Source: Salinicola tamaricis
GTDB lineage: Bacteria > Pseudomonadota > Gammaproteobacteria > Pseudomonadales > Halomonadaceae
Direction of reading: 5' to 3'
DNA: 64,000 nt
Assembly: GCF_003006155.1 (NCBI RefSeq)
Contig: NZ_CP023559.1
Span: 2,480,001-2,544,000, forward strand
Part shown: in pieces, positions 40,826 through 53,018 of the stretch
How the letters are laid out: each line of letters opens with the position of its first letter
How positions within the stretch are numbered: position 1 is the first letter of the stretch
Translations under genes and position numbers: made by a program
The notes under the pieces: model-generated
Told to the model about the DNA's origin: nothing
Database searches by the model: none
Seen by the model: only the letters and a program-made list of their open reading frames with translations

Positions 40826-41264
40826 ACGAGAGCGACGAGACGAGTCTTCCGAGCTTGTCTCATCGAGTCTCGCCGCGGCCCATCATCACCCTGTGCCGGG
40901 CCCGGTGAACTCGAGAGCGTCCGCTCCACGCGATTGTGACTTAGGTTGCGATGAGACGGGTGCGGCCTGCGGGCAAGGAGATGCACCATTAGGGCAAGGA
41001 TGCCCAGGCAAGGATGCCTTCCCCTCCTGCGAGGGGACCCATGATAACCGGCCGCTGCGGCGACCGGTTCAGGACTGGGACAGGCGGTTCGCCGCCACGC
41101 ACCACGACAGCCCCTGATTGGCCAATGTCGTGATTGCGGTTCCAGGGGCCTTACGGCCCGCGGAACGCCTTCGAACAGCTGATTCAGGCAGTTTTTCAAG
41201 GGCGTTCCAGTAACCCTTCAGTTCCCTGCGTACCTTGGGCCGGCTCTGCCGGCCCTCTTTTTTT
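40826..41264 (+). ncRNA. Candidate structured sRNA with CsrA-type AAGGAU hairpins
   Basis: Between the sigma-54 promoter and a strong terminator there is no credible protein gene, but many compact hairpins. Two tandem ones present AAGGAT as the loop: GGGC-AAGGAT-GCCC (40992-41005) and AGGC-AAGGAT-GCCT (41006-41019). Another CAAGGAG is at 40974, and CAGGACTGGGACAGG at 41070-41084 adds two more GGA motifs. Other stems are CCCCTC-CTGC-GAGGGG, GGCGG-TTCG-CCGCC, GGGCC-TTAC-GGCCC and a long GAACGCC / GGCGTTC stem. CsrB/RsmZ-type RNAs expose CAGGAUG-like loops to titrate CsrA. The location beside glrK matches that of enterobacterial glmY, so a GlmY-like role is the alternative. The 5' end is inferred from the promoter. 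Confidence 0.6.
41237..41264 (+). terminator. Rho-independent terminator of the candidate sRNA
   Basis: A perfect 8-bp stem GGGCCGGC / GCCGGCCC with a TCT loop is followed by TCTTTTTTT. This is one of the best terminators in the window, and no protein gene ends upstream of it, which argues for a non-coding transcript. Confidence 0.88.
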
Positions 41265-41434
41265 GCGGCTGTTGGGTTTTCTACAGCTACTACTGGTTTT
41301 TTGCGGCTGCCAGATGTTTGCGGCCGGTAAGGCCGCGGCGGGCGCCTGTGTCGCCGCATGGGCATTCAATAAAAATGTTATCCTTGCGGAACGATCCATG
41401 ACTCGAATGGGCCACCTGCACAGAGCCACGATTT

Positions 41435-42925
41435 ATGACTTCCGAGCTCTCCCGGCGCTGGCGCCCGCGCTCACTGATGCAACTGGTACTGCTGGCGTTT
41501 CTCTTCGTCATGCTGCCGATCGCCATTCTCATGTTCAGGCGGCCAGGCGCTGCCCAACTCTCCTCGCTGGCTGACCAGAGCGCGCGCAGGCGGTGGAAGA
41601 AACCCGCCGTGCGCGCATGCTCAGCTCGCTGGCGCTGCAGATGGAGCGCGCGCGCGCGCCAGTACGCGGTGATCGAAGAAGAAGGCCTGCGCGACATCTA
41701 CAACGAGAAGTCGCGCCAGTTCGGCGAAACTGCTGGCCCAGCACCGAGCGCGCTGGGTGACAACCCCGATCCAGTCGCTGGCGGCGCGCTACGCCCAGCT
41801 CGCGGTGCTGCCGCAGATGCCCAGCGACGACATGGAGCCTTCCTCGATCGCTTCTCCGGCTTCGCCAGCGAGTCCGACGCCGTCCGCGAGGCGACCAACA
41901 CTCTGATCGACGAGCGCATCGCCATATCCGCGAGCAGGCCAACGCGGTGAAGGCGCGGTGTGGATGCAGTCGGCAGCGCTGGTCTCCGCCAGCCTGATGC
42001 TGATGCTGTTCTTCACCTGGCTGATCACGCGCCCCATCCGCCAGCTCGAACAGCGTATCTTCGGGCTCGGCAGCGGCGAGCCGGAACCTCGCCGGTGCGA
42101 TTTCAAGGCCCGGCGGAGAGCTGGTCCAGCTGGGCGAGCGTCTGACTTGGCTGGCCCCACGGCTCTCCGAGCTGGAGGCCCAGAAGCAGCAGTTCCTGCG
42201 CCATATGTCCCACGAGCTCAAGACCCCGCTGGCGAGTATCCGCGAGGGCAACCGCGTGCTCTCCGACGGGGGTCGCCGGTGCGCTCAACGAGCGCCAGGA
42301 CGAGATCGTCGGGCTGATCGACGACAACGGCCAGGAGCTGCAGCGCTTGATCGAGCAACTGCTCGACTACAACCTGCTGCAGAACAGCCGCTGCGGACGG
42401 TGACCCACTTCGATCTCGCCCACGGTGATCCAGGAGGTGCTGGCCAAGCATCGCCTGGCGCTCGACAGCAAAGGGATGCAGGTGACCAGCCCGCATCACC
42501 CGCTGATCTGGCAGGCCGACCGCGAGCGCACCGCGCGCATCCTCGACAACCTGATCTCCAACGCCATCGCCTACGGCGAGGATGGCGGCCGCCTGATCAT
42601 TCGCCTGGCGCAGCAGCGCGATTGGCTGACACTCGATGTGGCCAACAGCGGCGAGCCGATCGCCGAGGCTGACCGCGAGCATCTGTTCAAGGCGTTCTAC
42701 CAGGGCAGTGCGCGGCGCAAGGGGCCACTCAAGGGCTCGGGGATCGGGCTCTCGATCGCCGCCGACTGCGCGCGCCTGCAGCAGGGCGATCTGGCCCTGG
42801 CGGCGGATACCGAACTACCGGTCTGCTTTCGGCTGACCCTGCCCTGGGTCGAGCCGGCAGCCGACGATAACGAGGCCAGCGGCCCCGCGGGCACGCTGAC
42901 CCATGACGCAAGGACGACGACATGA
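41435..42925 (+). CDS. glrK: GlrK/QseE-type sensor histidine kinase, heavily frameshifted
   Basis: Membrane kinase of the GlrK-QseG-GlrR system. ATG 41435 begins MTSELSRRWRPRSLMQLVLL, running into the first membrane helix AFLFVMLPIAILMF. A periplasmic helical domain follows, then a second helix (AALVSASLMLMLFFTWLITR) leading to HAMP (PIRQLEQRIFGLGSGE). The H-box is FLRHMSHELKTPLASIREG and the ATPase has RILDNLISNAIAYGEDGG and KGSGIGLSIAADCARL. About eight small indels between 41540 and 42425 must be corrected; the last 500 bases are clean. It overlaps the qseG start by 4 bases. The adjacent sigma-54 regulator is the partner. Confidence 0.85.
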
Positions 42926-43458
42926 TCATGCGAATGAAGGGCGTGCTGGCATTGGCCGCACTGGCCCTGCTCAGCGGCTGCCAGTCGCTGGCCGAAACCG
43001 ACGCGCCGCCCCCGGGCTGCGGCGAGCTGCCCACCTTTGCCGACAACGTCTGCCTGCTCGACTCCTGGGTCGCCTTCGGGCTCGATGCCCAGCGCGGCGA
43101 TACCGAGTGGCGCGAGATGATGCTCGGGCGGCTGGATGGCTCGCGTGCGGATCAAAAGGCCGCGCGCGCGGTGGTGCTGGCGTGGGATGGCCCCCAGGAC
43201 TGGCGCCGGGCCTCCGATCTCTACAAGGCGAGTATCAGCAGTGCGCCGACGCGCCTGCAGCCGCTCTTGCAGCAGTGGCTCAACGATCTGGAGAAGCGCC
43301 GCCAGCTCTATGCCCAGCGCGCCAGCGCTAGCGGGGGCGGCAGCGCCAGTCAGGCGCTCCAGCGCGAGAACGAGGCGCTGAAACAGCAGCTCAAGGAGAT
43401 GTCGGACAAGCTCGACGCGCTCACCGACATCGAAAGAACGATCAACTCACGCGACTGA
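42922..43458 (+). CDS. qseG: QseG-like outer-membrane lipoprotein
   Basis: A 178-residue lipoprotein with signal ALAALALLSGC (lipobox Cys at residue 20). A conserved core holds GELPTFADNVCLLDSWVAFG and YKASISSAPTRLQPLLQQWL. A C-terminal coiled coil follows (LQRENEALKQQLKEMSDKLD), ending DALTDIERTINSRD, similar to E. coli QseG, which interacts with the kinase and RapZ. Its position between glrK and glrR supports the call. Confidence 0.85.
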   Translation: MIMRMKGVLALAALALLSGCQSLAETDAPPPGCGELPTFADNVCLLDSWVAFGLDAQRGDTEWREMMLGRLDGSRADQKAARAVVLAWDGPQDWRRASDLYKASISSAPTRLQPLLQQWLNDLEKRRQLYAQRASASGGGSASQALQRENEALKQQLKEMSDKLDALTDIERTINSRD

Positions 43459-43562
43459 GCCATCGGCTCGCGCAGCGGCTCCGGCCCCGCGCGATCCCGT
43501 CACACCGAACGTGACCGGTCTGTCTCGATGACAGGCCGCGCGATGGCAGGAGGAGTCCATTC

Positions 43563-44993
<1,431 letters not shown>

Positions 44994-45003
44994 GCGCCTT
45001 CGG

Positions 45004-45034
45004 CGCCGGCGGTGTTAGCCGCCGGCGTCTCTTG
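45004..45034 (+). terminator. Terminator-like hairpin after glrR
   Basis: A perfect 9-bp stem CGCCGGCGG / CCGCCGGCG around TGTTAG is followed by TCTCTTGATG, a modest U-rich tail. It lies 10 bases after the glrR stop, before the convergent LysR gene. Confidence 0.6.
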
Positions 45035-45086
45035 ATGTCTTACGCTATGTCTCTCTCTACGTCTCTAGCTCTACGACCCTCACGCG

Positions 45087-46028
45087 CTAAACACCGCTCT
45101 CCGGCCCAGCCGACGCTGCCGGCTGCCCCGAGCCAGCCTGAACCAGATCCGCGAGGCGCTGACGTAGCCAGCGCTGCAGCGGGTGAGTGGTGGTGCGCTC
45201 GTGCCACAGCAGGGCCATATCGAAGCCGGGCACGATCAGCGGCGGCGCCAGCCGCTGCAGTTGTTCATCTCTCCCCGCGGCGACCCGTGAGGGCACCAGG
45301 GCAAGCAGCTCGCTGCGCGCCACGATCTCCGGCACGACCAGAAATCCCGGCGCCGAGAGCGCCACACGGCGGCGCCGGCCGACCGCCGCCAGGGCGTCGT
45401 CCACCGGCCCGCGGAAGCCACCGCCCTGGGGCGAGACGATGACGTGCTCCAGCGCGCAGAAGGTATCGAGATCGAGCGGGTCGCCCACCTCGGGGTGCCC
45501 GGAACGGGCGATCGCCACGTAGTGCTCGTGGTAGAGCCTGCGCATGCGTAGGGCGTCCGGCGCCATCTCCGGCATCGTCAGCGCCAGATCGATCTCACCC
45601 CGGGCCATCTGCGCCGCCAGTGCGGCGTGGTCCAGCGTGCGCCAGGCGATCGCCAGCCCCGGGGCCTCGCGTCTCAGCGCCAGGGCCAGTGGCAGCAGCA
45701 CCGCGTACTGTACGTAATCGCTGGCGGCGAGGGTCACCGTGGCACTGGCGGTGGCCGGGTCGAAGGGGCTGGTGCTCGCCACCACCTGGCGCACGCTCTC
45801 GAGGGCCGCGTGCAGCGGCGCCTGCAGCTCCAGTGCGCGCTGGGTCGGGATCATGCCGCGCTGGGCGGGCCAGCAGGGGTCACCCAGCAGCTCGCGCAGC
45901 CGGGTCAGGCGGGTGGAGATCGCCGGCTGGCTGAGATGCAGGCGTTCGGCGGCGCGGCTGACGTTGCGCTCCGCCAGCAGGGTGTCGAGGGTCATCAGCA
46001 GATTGAGGTCCAGCCGCTCGATATCCAT
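45087..46028 (-). CDS. LysR-family regulator
   Basis: A 313-residue LysR regulator. The helix-turn-helix is at residues 6-65: LDLNLLMTLDTLLAERNVSR, AAERLHLSQPAISTRLTRLR, ELLGDPCW. The effector domain covers about 95-290, with ATVTLAASDYVQYAVLLPLA. It is divergent from the NAD(P)H oxidoreductase gene, with 109 bases between starts. That gap has an A/T-rich segment with GGAAAT-N9-ATTTCA (46044-46064), a possible LysR site. The pairing suggests redox or quinone-responsive control of the oxidoreductase. Confidence 0.88.
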   Translation of the reverse strand: MDIERLDLNLLMTLDTLLAERNVSRAAERLHLSQPAISTRLTRLRELLGDPCWPAQRGMIPTQRALELQAPLHAALESVRQVVASTSPFDPATASATVTLAASDYVQYAVLLPLALALRREAPGLAIAWRTLDHAALAAQMARGEIDLALTMPEMAPDALRMRRLYHEHYVAIARSGHPEVGDPLDLDTFCALEHVIVSPQGGGFRGPVDDALAAVGRRRRVALSAPGFLVVPEIVARSELLALVPSRVAAGRDEQLQRLAPPLIVPGFDMALLWHERTTTHPLQRWLRQRLADLVQAGSGQPAASAGPESGV

Positions 46029-46137
46029 TCAGTTTATACCTGGAAATAAAATATCTGATTTCAAAGATACCAGAGCCGGCGGCAAGATCGTGATCGACCC
46101 CGCACACCCGCGGAACGACCACCGACAAGGAGCCGGC

Positions 46138-46962
46138 ATGTCCCATATTCTGATCATCCACGCCCACCCCGAACCGCAGTCGCTGACCAGCGCGCTGAAA
46201 GATATGGCGGTGGCCACCCTTGAAGCGCAAGGGCACGAGGTGCAGGTCTCCGACCTCTACGCCATGCGCTGGAAGACACTCGCCGACCGCGAGGATTTCA
46301 CCGAGACGTTCGATGCCGAGCGGCTGCGCTATATCGCCGAGTCCCGCCACGCCTACGCCGCCGATACCCAGACCGCGGATATCGCCGCCGAGCAGCAGAA
46401 GCTGTTGTGGGCCGATGCGGTGCTGTTCAGCTTTCCGCTGTGGTGGTTCGGCATGCCGGCGATTCTCAAGGGCTGGGTCGACCGGGTGTTCGCCTTCGGC
46501 TTCGCCTATGGCGTGGGGGAGCATGGCGGCGAGCGCTGGGGTGACCGCTACGGCGAAGGCATGCTGGCCGGTCGCCGCGCAATGCTGATGGTGCCGATCG
46601 GCGGTCGCGCGCCGCACTACAGCGAGCGCGGCGTCAACGGCAGCCTGGAGGAGATTCTGTGGCCGATTCATCACGGCACGCTGTTCTATCCCGGGCTGAC
46701 GGTCATGCCGCCGTTTCCGGTCTATTCGAGCGATCGCCTGGACGATGCTAGCTGGCAGCAGGTGGCGGCGGATCTCGAGCAGCGCCTGGCGGGGCTGTTC
46801 AGCGATGCGCCGATCGCCTATCGGCGCCAGAACGGCGGCCATTACGATCGTGATCAGCGTCTCAAGCCGGGGCTAGGGAAGGGTGAGAGTGGTACGCGGA
46901 TTCATCTCGTGCAGCTGGGTGACCCGGAGCAGCGTCCGGCGCGCCGGGTGGGGCAGAGCTGA
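46138..46962 (+). CDS. NAD(P)H dehydrogenase (quinone), MdaB/KefF/NQO1 flavodoxin-like family
   Basis: A 274-residue flavoprotein of the NQO1-like Flavodoxin_2 family. The start MSHILIIHAHPEPQSLTSAL contains the FMN/FAD-binding loop, followed by LLWADAVLFSFPLWWFGMPA, ILKGWVDRVFAFGFAYG and YPGLTVMPPFPVYSSDR. It probably reduces quinones by two electrons. ATG 46138 follows AAGGAGCCGGC, a good ribosome site. Divergent LysR regulator upstream. Intact. Confidence 0.88.
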   Translation: MSHILIIHAHPEPQSLTSALKDMAVATLEAQGHEVQVSDLYAMRWKTLADREDFTETFDAERLRYIAESRHAYAADTQTADIAAEQQKLLWADAVLFSFPLWWFGMPAILKGWVDRVFAFGFAYGVGEHGGERWGDRYGEGMLAGRRAMLMVPIGGRAPHYSERGVNGSLEEILWPIHHGTLFYPGLTVMPPFPVYSSDRLDDASWQQVAADLEQRLAGLFSDAPIAYRRQNGGHYDRDQRLKPGLGKGESGTRIHLVQLGDPEQRPARRVGQS

Positions 46963-47000
46963 AGCGAATCAACGCTGAAACGGGTCCCTGAGCGGTTGTA

Positions 47001-48395
47001 TCACCGCTGTGGTTTTGAGCCCTTCAGGCGTCGCTTCACTTCCAGCTTCAGACGCCCCTCGCCGAGGCGGGCGGTGAGCGTCTGGCCCGGCTGGGTCTGG
47101 CTGGCGCGGATCACCTGGCCGCTGTCATCCTGCAGGATCGCGTAGCCGCGCCCGAGTACCGCCAGCGGGCTGACCGCGTTGAGCTCCCGCGCCACCCCTT
47201 CGAGCCGCTGGCGCTCCTGGCGCAGGCGCATCTGCTGGGCCGCTTCGAGGCGCGTGCCCAGGCGCTCGACCCGCTCGCGGGCCTGGCCCAGGGTGCGGCT
47301 GGGGTCGAGCAGGGCGAAGCGGCGCTGGGTGGCATCGTAGCGCTGGCGCTCCTGTTGCAGACGCTGGCGCATCGCCAGACGTAGACGCCGCTCCAGCCCA
47401 TCCAGGTGCTGGCGCTGCTGGGCCAGACGCTCGCCCGGGTGGCGCAGGCGCGCGCGCAGATGATCCAGGCGCTGCGCCTCGGCATCGGCACGCTGCTGCC
47501 AGGCGCGCACCAGCCGACCGCGCTGCTGGGCCAGCCCCGCGCTCAGCTCGCGGCGGTCCGGCACCAGCCGCTCCGCCGCCGCCGAGGGGGTCGGCGCGCG
47601 CAGATCGGCGGCGAACTCGGCCAGGGTGAAATCCACCTCGTGGCCGATGGCGGCCAGCACCGGCAGGCGCGAATGAAAGATCGCCCGCGCCAGATGTTCG
47701 TCATTGAATGCCCACAGATCTTCCAGGCTACCGCCGCCGCGGGTGATCAGCACGGCATCGAACGGCTCAGGGGCGCCCGGTGCCCGCTCCGCGACCGGCA
47801 TCTCGGCGTCTCGCCGTGCCTGGCGGTTGATCAGCGCGAGCGCACGGATCAGCGCCGGCGGTGCCTCGCGCCCCTGTACCGGCGTCGGGAACAGGCTCAC
47901 CCGGGTCAGCGGCCAGCGCGCCGCGAGCACCGCCAGCACATCGCGGATCGCCGCGCCGCTGGGTGAAGTGATCAGCGCCAGGTGGCGCGGCGGATAGGGC
48001 AGGGCGCGCGCATTGGCGAACACGCCCTCGGCCTCCAGCTGGCGCTTGAGCCGCTCGTAGGCCGCCATCAGCTCGCCTTCGCCGCTCGCCTGCACCGCAT
48101 CGACGATCAACTGATAGTCGCCGCGCGGTTCGAAGATCGACACTCGCCCGCGCACCTTGACGCGATCGCCATCCTTCAGCGCCACGCGGGAGAGGCTGGC
48201 GCGGTTGCGGAAGAAGGCACAGCGCAGCTGCGCCCGGGCATCCTTCAGCGTGAAGTAGAGATGGCCGGAAGCAGGGCGCGCCAGACCCGAGATCTCGCCC
48301 TCGACCCAGCAGTCGCCGAAGCCGCGCTCCAGCATCTGGCGCGCCTGGCGGTTGAGATCGCTGACAGAAAGGGCCTGGGGCGTCGGGGCGGGCAT
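47001..48395 (-). CDS. xseA: Exodeoxyribonuclease VII large subunit
   Basis: A 464-residue nuclease subunit that, with several XseB copies, degrades single-stranded DNA. The N-terminal OB fold is LSVSDLNRQARQMLERGFGD, WVEGEISGLARPASGHLYFT, LKDARAQLRCAFFR. The catalytic domain has LITSPSGAAIRDVL, FDAVLITRGGGSLEDLWAFN and PVLAAIGHEVDFTLAEFAAD. A long Arg/Gln-rich coiled coil (300-420) binds XseB, ending SPLAVLGRGYAIL. ATG 48395 (MPAPTPQAL) is preferred over an ATG 18 codons upstream. Divergent from guaB, the common order in gammaproteobacteria. No frameshift. Confidence 0.95.
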   Translation of the reverse strand: MPAPTPQALSVSDLNRQARQMLERGFGDCWVEGEISGLARPASGHLYFTLKDARAQLRCAFFRNRASLSRVALKDGDRVKVRGRVSIFEPRGDYQLIVDAVQASGEGELMAAYERLKRQLEAEGVFANARALPYPPRHLALITSPSGAAIRDVLAVLAARWPLTRVSLFPTPVQGREAPPALIRALALINRQARRDAEMPVAERAPGAPEPFDAVLITRGGGSLEDLWAFNDEHLARAIFHSRLPVLAAIGHEVDFTLAEFAADLRAPTPSAAAERLVPDRRELSAGLAQQRGRLVRAWQQRADAEAQRLDHLRARLRHPGERLAQQRQHLDGLERRLRLAMRQRLQQERQRYDATQRRFALLDPSRTLGQARERVERLGTRLEAAQQMRLRQERQRLEGVARELNAVSPLAVLGRGYAILQDDSGQVIRASQTQPGQTLTARLGEGRLKLEVKRRLKGSKPQR

Positions 48396-48505
48396 TCGGG
48401 TTTCCAGCACTCGGGGGATGGCCCGGCAGCGTAACACGAAGGCCGCCACGGGCGGCAGCGCGACCCGTCAGGCCACTTCGGCGGCGCGTGACTTCTCTAT
48501 CGGCA

Positions 48506-48534
48506 TTGAGGCTCATCGACCAAATGACTATAAT
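48506..48534 (+). promoter_or_regulatory. Sigma-70 promoter of guaB
   Basis: TTGAGG (48506-48511) and TATAAT (48529-48534) are separated by exactly 17 bases. The guaB start is at 48641, leaving a leader of about 100 bases. The perfect -10 stands out in GC-rich surroundings. Confidence 0.72.
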
Positions 48535-48544
48535 GCGCGATTAA

Positions 48545-50110
<1,566 letters not shown>

Positions 50111-50281
50111 TCGTTAGTGATTCTGGAAACCTCCTGTGCATCGCTCGAAAGGTTTCCCGTCATGGCCGAGTGCCCCTTGCAGGGGCTCGGCCATCGACAC
50201 AGTTTCCAGCCATTTCCGGCTTTGTCAGCGGCGCCTAACAGCGCCGCTGCTCGTTTAAGACTCACACCCAGGGCTCATTCG

Positions 50282-51856
50282 ATGACCGACATCCATTCGC
50301 ACAAGATCCTGATTCTCGACTTCGGCTCCCAGTACACCCAGCTGATCGCCCGCCGCGTGCGCGAGATCGGGGTCTACTCGGAGATCCGCGCCTTCGATAT
50401 CACCGAAGAAGAGATCCGCGAATACAACCCCAACGGCATCATCCTCTCCGGCGGGCCGGAGTCGGTCTCCGAGCTGGGCTCGCCGCGTGCGCCGGAATGC
50501 GTGTTCGAACTGGGCCTGCCGGTGTTCGGCATCTGCTACGGCATGCAGACCATGGCGGAACAGCTCGGCGGCGCCACCGAAGGCTCCGACAAGCGTGAGT
50601 TCGGCTACGCCCAGATCAACGTCTCCAGCGAAGACGACCTGCTCGGCGGCATCAAGGATCACGTCGGCCACGACGGCGGCGCACTGCTCGACGTCTGGAT
50701 GAGCCATGGCGACAAGGTCGCCCGCGCCCCGGCCGAGTTCACCGTCACCGCCTCGACGCAGAGCTGCCCGATCGCCGCCATGAGCTGGGCGGAAAAGCGC
50801 TTCTACGGCGTACAGTTCCACCCGGAAGTGACCCACACCCTGCAGGGCCAGCGCATCCTCGAACGCTTCGTGCTCGAGATCTGCCAGGCCGAGCGGCTGT
50901 GGACCCCGGCGCAGATCATCGAAGACCTGACCGAGCGCGTCCGCGCCCAGGTCGGCGACCGCCACGTGCTGCTCGGCCTCTCCGGCGGGGTCGACTCCTC
51001 CGTGGTCGCCGCACTCCTTCACAAGGCGATCGGCGAGCAGCTCACCTGTGTGTTCGTCGATAACGGCCTGCTGCGCAAGCAAGAAGGCGACCAGGTGATG
51101 GAGACCTTCTCCCAGCACATGGGGGTCAAAGTGATCCGGGTCGACGCCGAGGATGAGTTCTTGACCAAGCTCGGCGGTGAAAACGATCCCGAAGCCAAGC
51201 GCAAGATCATCGGCAACACCTTCATCGACGTCTTCGACCGCGAAGCGGCCAAGATCGACGGTGTCGACTTCCTCGCCCAGGGCACCATCTACCCGGACGT
51301 GATCGAATCCGCCGCCAGCAAGACCGGCAAGGCCCACGTGATCAAGTCGCACCACAACGTCGGCGGTCTGCCCGAGACCATGAAGCTCAAGCTGGTCGAA
51401 CCGCTGCGCGAACTGTTCAAGGACGAAGTGCGCAAGCTCGGCCTGGAACTCGGCCTGCCCTACGACATGGTCTACCGCCACCCCTTCCCGGGGCCGGGCC
51501 TGGGCGTGCGTATTCTCGGCGAAGTCAAAAAAGAGTACGCCGACATTCTGCGTGAAGCCGATGCCATCTTCATCGAAGAGCTGCACAACGCCGACTGGTA
51601 CCACAAGACCAGCCAGGCCTTTGCCGTCTTCCTGCCGGTGAAGTCGGTCGGCGTGGTCGGCGACGGCCGCCGCTACGAATGGGTCATCGCCCTGCGCGCC
51701 GTCGAAACCATCGACTTCATGACCGCCCGCTGGGCCCACCTGCCGTACGAGTTGCTCGAAAAGGTTTCTAACCGCATCATCAACGAGATCAGCGGCGTCT
51801 CCCGCGTGACCTACGACGTGAGCAGCAAGCCGCCCGCGACGATCGAGTGGGAGTGA
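50282..51856 (+). CDS. guaA: GMP synthase (glutamine-hydrolysing)
   Basis: A 524-residue enzyme aminating XMP to GMP. The N-terminal class I amidotransferase domain (7-200) has [20 protein letters not shown], the nucleophile Cys in [17 protein letters not shown] and the His/Glu pair in [13 protein letters not shown]. The ATP pyrophosphatase domain follows with the P-loop [20 protein letters not shown]. The C-terminal dimer domain ends [15 protein letters not shown], fully conserved. Intact. It is the last core gene before a low-GC island; the 264 bases after it are A/T-richer and carry no recognised terminator. Confidence 0.97.
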   Translation: MTDIHSHKILILDFGSQYTQLIARRVREIGVYSEIRAFDITEEEIREYNPNGIILSGGPESVSELGSPRAPECVFELGLPVFGICYGMQTMAEQLGGATEGSDKREFGYAQINVSSEDDLLGGIKDHVGHDGGALLDVWMSHGDKVARAPAEFTVTASTQSCPIAAMSWAEKRFYGVQFHPEVTHTLQGQRILERFVLEICQAERLWTPAQIIEDLTERVRAQVGDRHVLLGLSGGVDSSVVAALLHKAIGEQLTCVFVDNGLLRKQEGDQVMETFSQHMGVKVIRVDAEDEFLTKLGGENDPEAKRKIIGNTFIDVFDREAAKIDGVDFLAQGTIYPDVIESAASKTGKAHVIKSHHNVGGLPETMKLKLVEPLRELFKDEVRKLGLELGLPYDMVYRHPFPGPGLGVRILGEVKKEYADILREADAIFIEELHNADWYHKTSQAFAVFLPVKSVGVVGDGRRYEWVIALRAVETIDFMTARWAHLPYELLEKVSNRIINEISGVSRVTYDVSSKPPATIEWE

Positions 51857-52084
51857 GTAGAGTAGGCTATATCTGAACGATTGATGAAAAATTAGAGCAG
51901 GGTCTGTGTTTTGAAGCATCGTATCCGAGCTGGCTAGCAACTCATGGATGCTTATGGCATTGGAATTTCGGCACACCATAGGACTATTGTCTAAGTGTGC
52001 CGTCTGAACTGGGCGCCTGCTCATGCTTGGCAAGACTATCCATAAACGATAGCCTTCTGGCGATATAGCTCTACTTTAAGCCTG

Positions 52085-52098
52085 AATGCATATGCATT
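52085..52098. promoter_or_regulatory. 14-bp perfect palindrome before the sce7726 gene
   Basis: AATGCATATGCATT is a perfect palindrome ending 22 bases before the ATG at 52121. It is in a position to block transcription or translation initiation of the three-gene cassette. No regulator gene is linked, so one of the cassette proteins would have to be the binder if it is an operator. The interval 51857-52120 otherwise shows only A/T-rich, unassigned sequence. Confidence 0.4.
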
Positions 52099-52120
52099 TT
52101 TGGGTGGTTTGAATGGTGAA

Positions 52121-53011
52121 ATGAAAAATTATACTACGACACAACTGTCTGCTCTTCCTCGGCTTTTTTCTGCCTCCGTCTTTCGCGAGATGGCAAGAAA
52201 AGGTCGGTCTGGTATGTTTCGTAGCCTGCTGGAACAGACTGATTTGGTCAGTCATGCTGATCCGCATGCGACTGTGGGGGATGCCTTCGACTCTGCATTC
52301 AATATTCTGAAAGTTGCTGGTCAGCGTGATGAGTATATTTACCGTACTGCGATCAGCCAGAAAGTGCTGATGGGCACACATTCGCTGCGCACAGCTTCAA
52401 TGCTTAATGAGTTTCGTATTGACAGTAGTAAGGCTGATCTTGTTATCCTGAATGGCACTTCTACCGCCTATGAGATAAAGTCTGAGAGAGACTCGCTTGC
52501 GCGACTTGCTAAGCAAGTTGATGATTATAAAAAAGTTTTCGCTAAAGTAAATGTGATCGCGAGCGAAGGTCATATCGAGGGCGTGATGGAAACGGTCCCT
52601 GATGATGTGGGGGTAATGTGCCTTTCCAAACGCTACCGCATCGCAACTCTGCGCGAAGCAGTAGAGTATCCGGCGCGGATTTGTCCTGTGACTGTCTTTG
52701 AGTCCTTACGCATCGGCGAGAGCATCGCAATTTTGCAGGCGATGGGCGTTGCGATACCGGAGGTTCCCAATACGCAGAGACATACGACGATGCGTGATCT
52801 TTTCGCTACGCTAGATCCTATGGCACTACATGTGGAGATGGTAAGGACGCTCAAGCGGACGCGCAATCTGGCACCGCTTGGCGACTTTATCGATCGTTTG
52901 CCAAAGTCTTTGCAAGCTGCCGCGCTTTCTATATCGGTGCGCCGTAGTGATCACCCAAAACTGATTGACGCCATTGAGACTCCGCTGCATACAGCCATGA
53001 CTTGGAGCTGA
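52121..53011 (+). CDS. sce7726 family protein with PD-(D/E)XK nuclease-like motif
   Basis: A 296-residue protein that I recognise as sce7726 family (function not established). The middle part resembles a PD-(D/E)XK nuclease core. It has an acidic residue in QRDEYIYRTAI (Glu71), then Asp106 in SSKADLVILN, then Glu118-x-Lys120 in TAYEIKSERD. QVDDY (132-136) follows at the position of the QxxxY motif of RecB/Cas4-type nucleases. ATG 52121 (MKNYTTTQLS) is chosen; a TTG seven codons upstream is possible. Base composition is clearly lower in GC than the flanks, suggesting horizontal transfer. It is 7 bases from the next gene, in one transcription unit. Confidence 0.78.
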   Translation: MKNYTTTQLSALPRLFSASVFREMARKGRSGMFRSLLEQTDLVSHADPHATVGDAFDSAFNILKVAGQRDEYIYRTAISQKVLMGTHSLRTASMLNEFRIDSSKADLVILNGTSTAYEIKSERDSLARLAKQVDDYKKVFAKVNVIASEGHIEGVMETVPDDVGVMCLSKRYRIATLREAVEYPARICPVTVFESLRIGESIAILQAMGVAIPEVPNTQRHTTMRDLFATLDPMALHVEMVRTLKRTRNLAPLGDFIDRLPKSLQAAALSISVRRSDHPKLIDAIETPLHTAMTWS

Positions 53012-53018
53012 CCGACAC

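Noticed and set aside
40826-41264. RNase P RNA, tmRNA or 6S RNA
   Set aside because: None of their conserved segments is visible (for RNase P the GAGGAAAGTCCGG core, for tmRNA the tRNA-like ends and tag frame). The AAGGAT-loop hairpins and sigma-54 promoter point elsewhere.
50255-52033. 592-residue open frame antisense to guaA, and a 460-residue one antisense to guaB (48683-50065)
   Set aside because: Both mirror highly conserved genes. High-GC codon bias keeps the opposite frame open, and their His/Asp/Gln-rich composition matches no protein I know.
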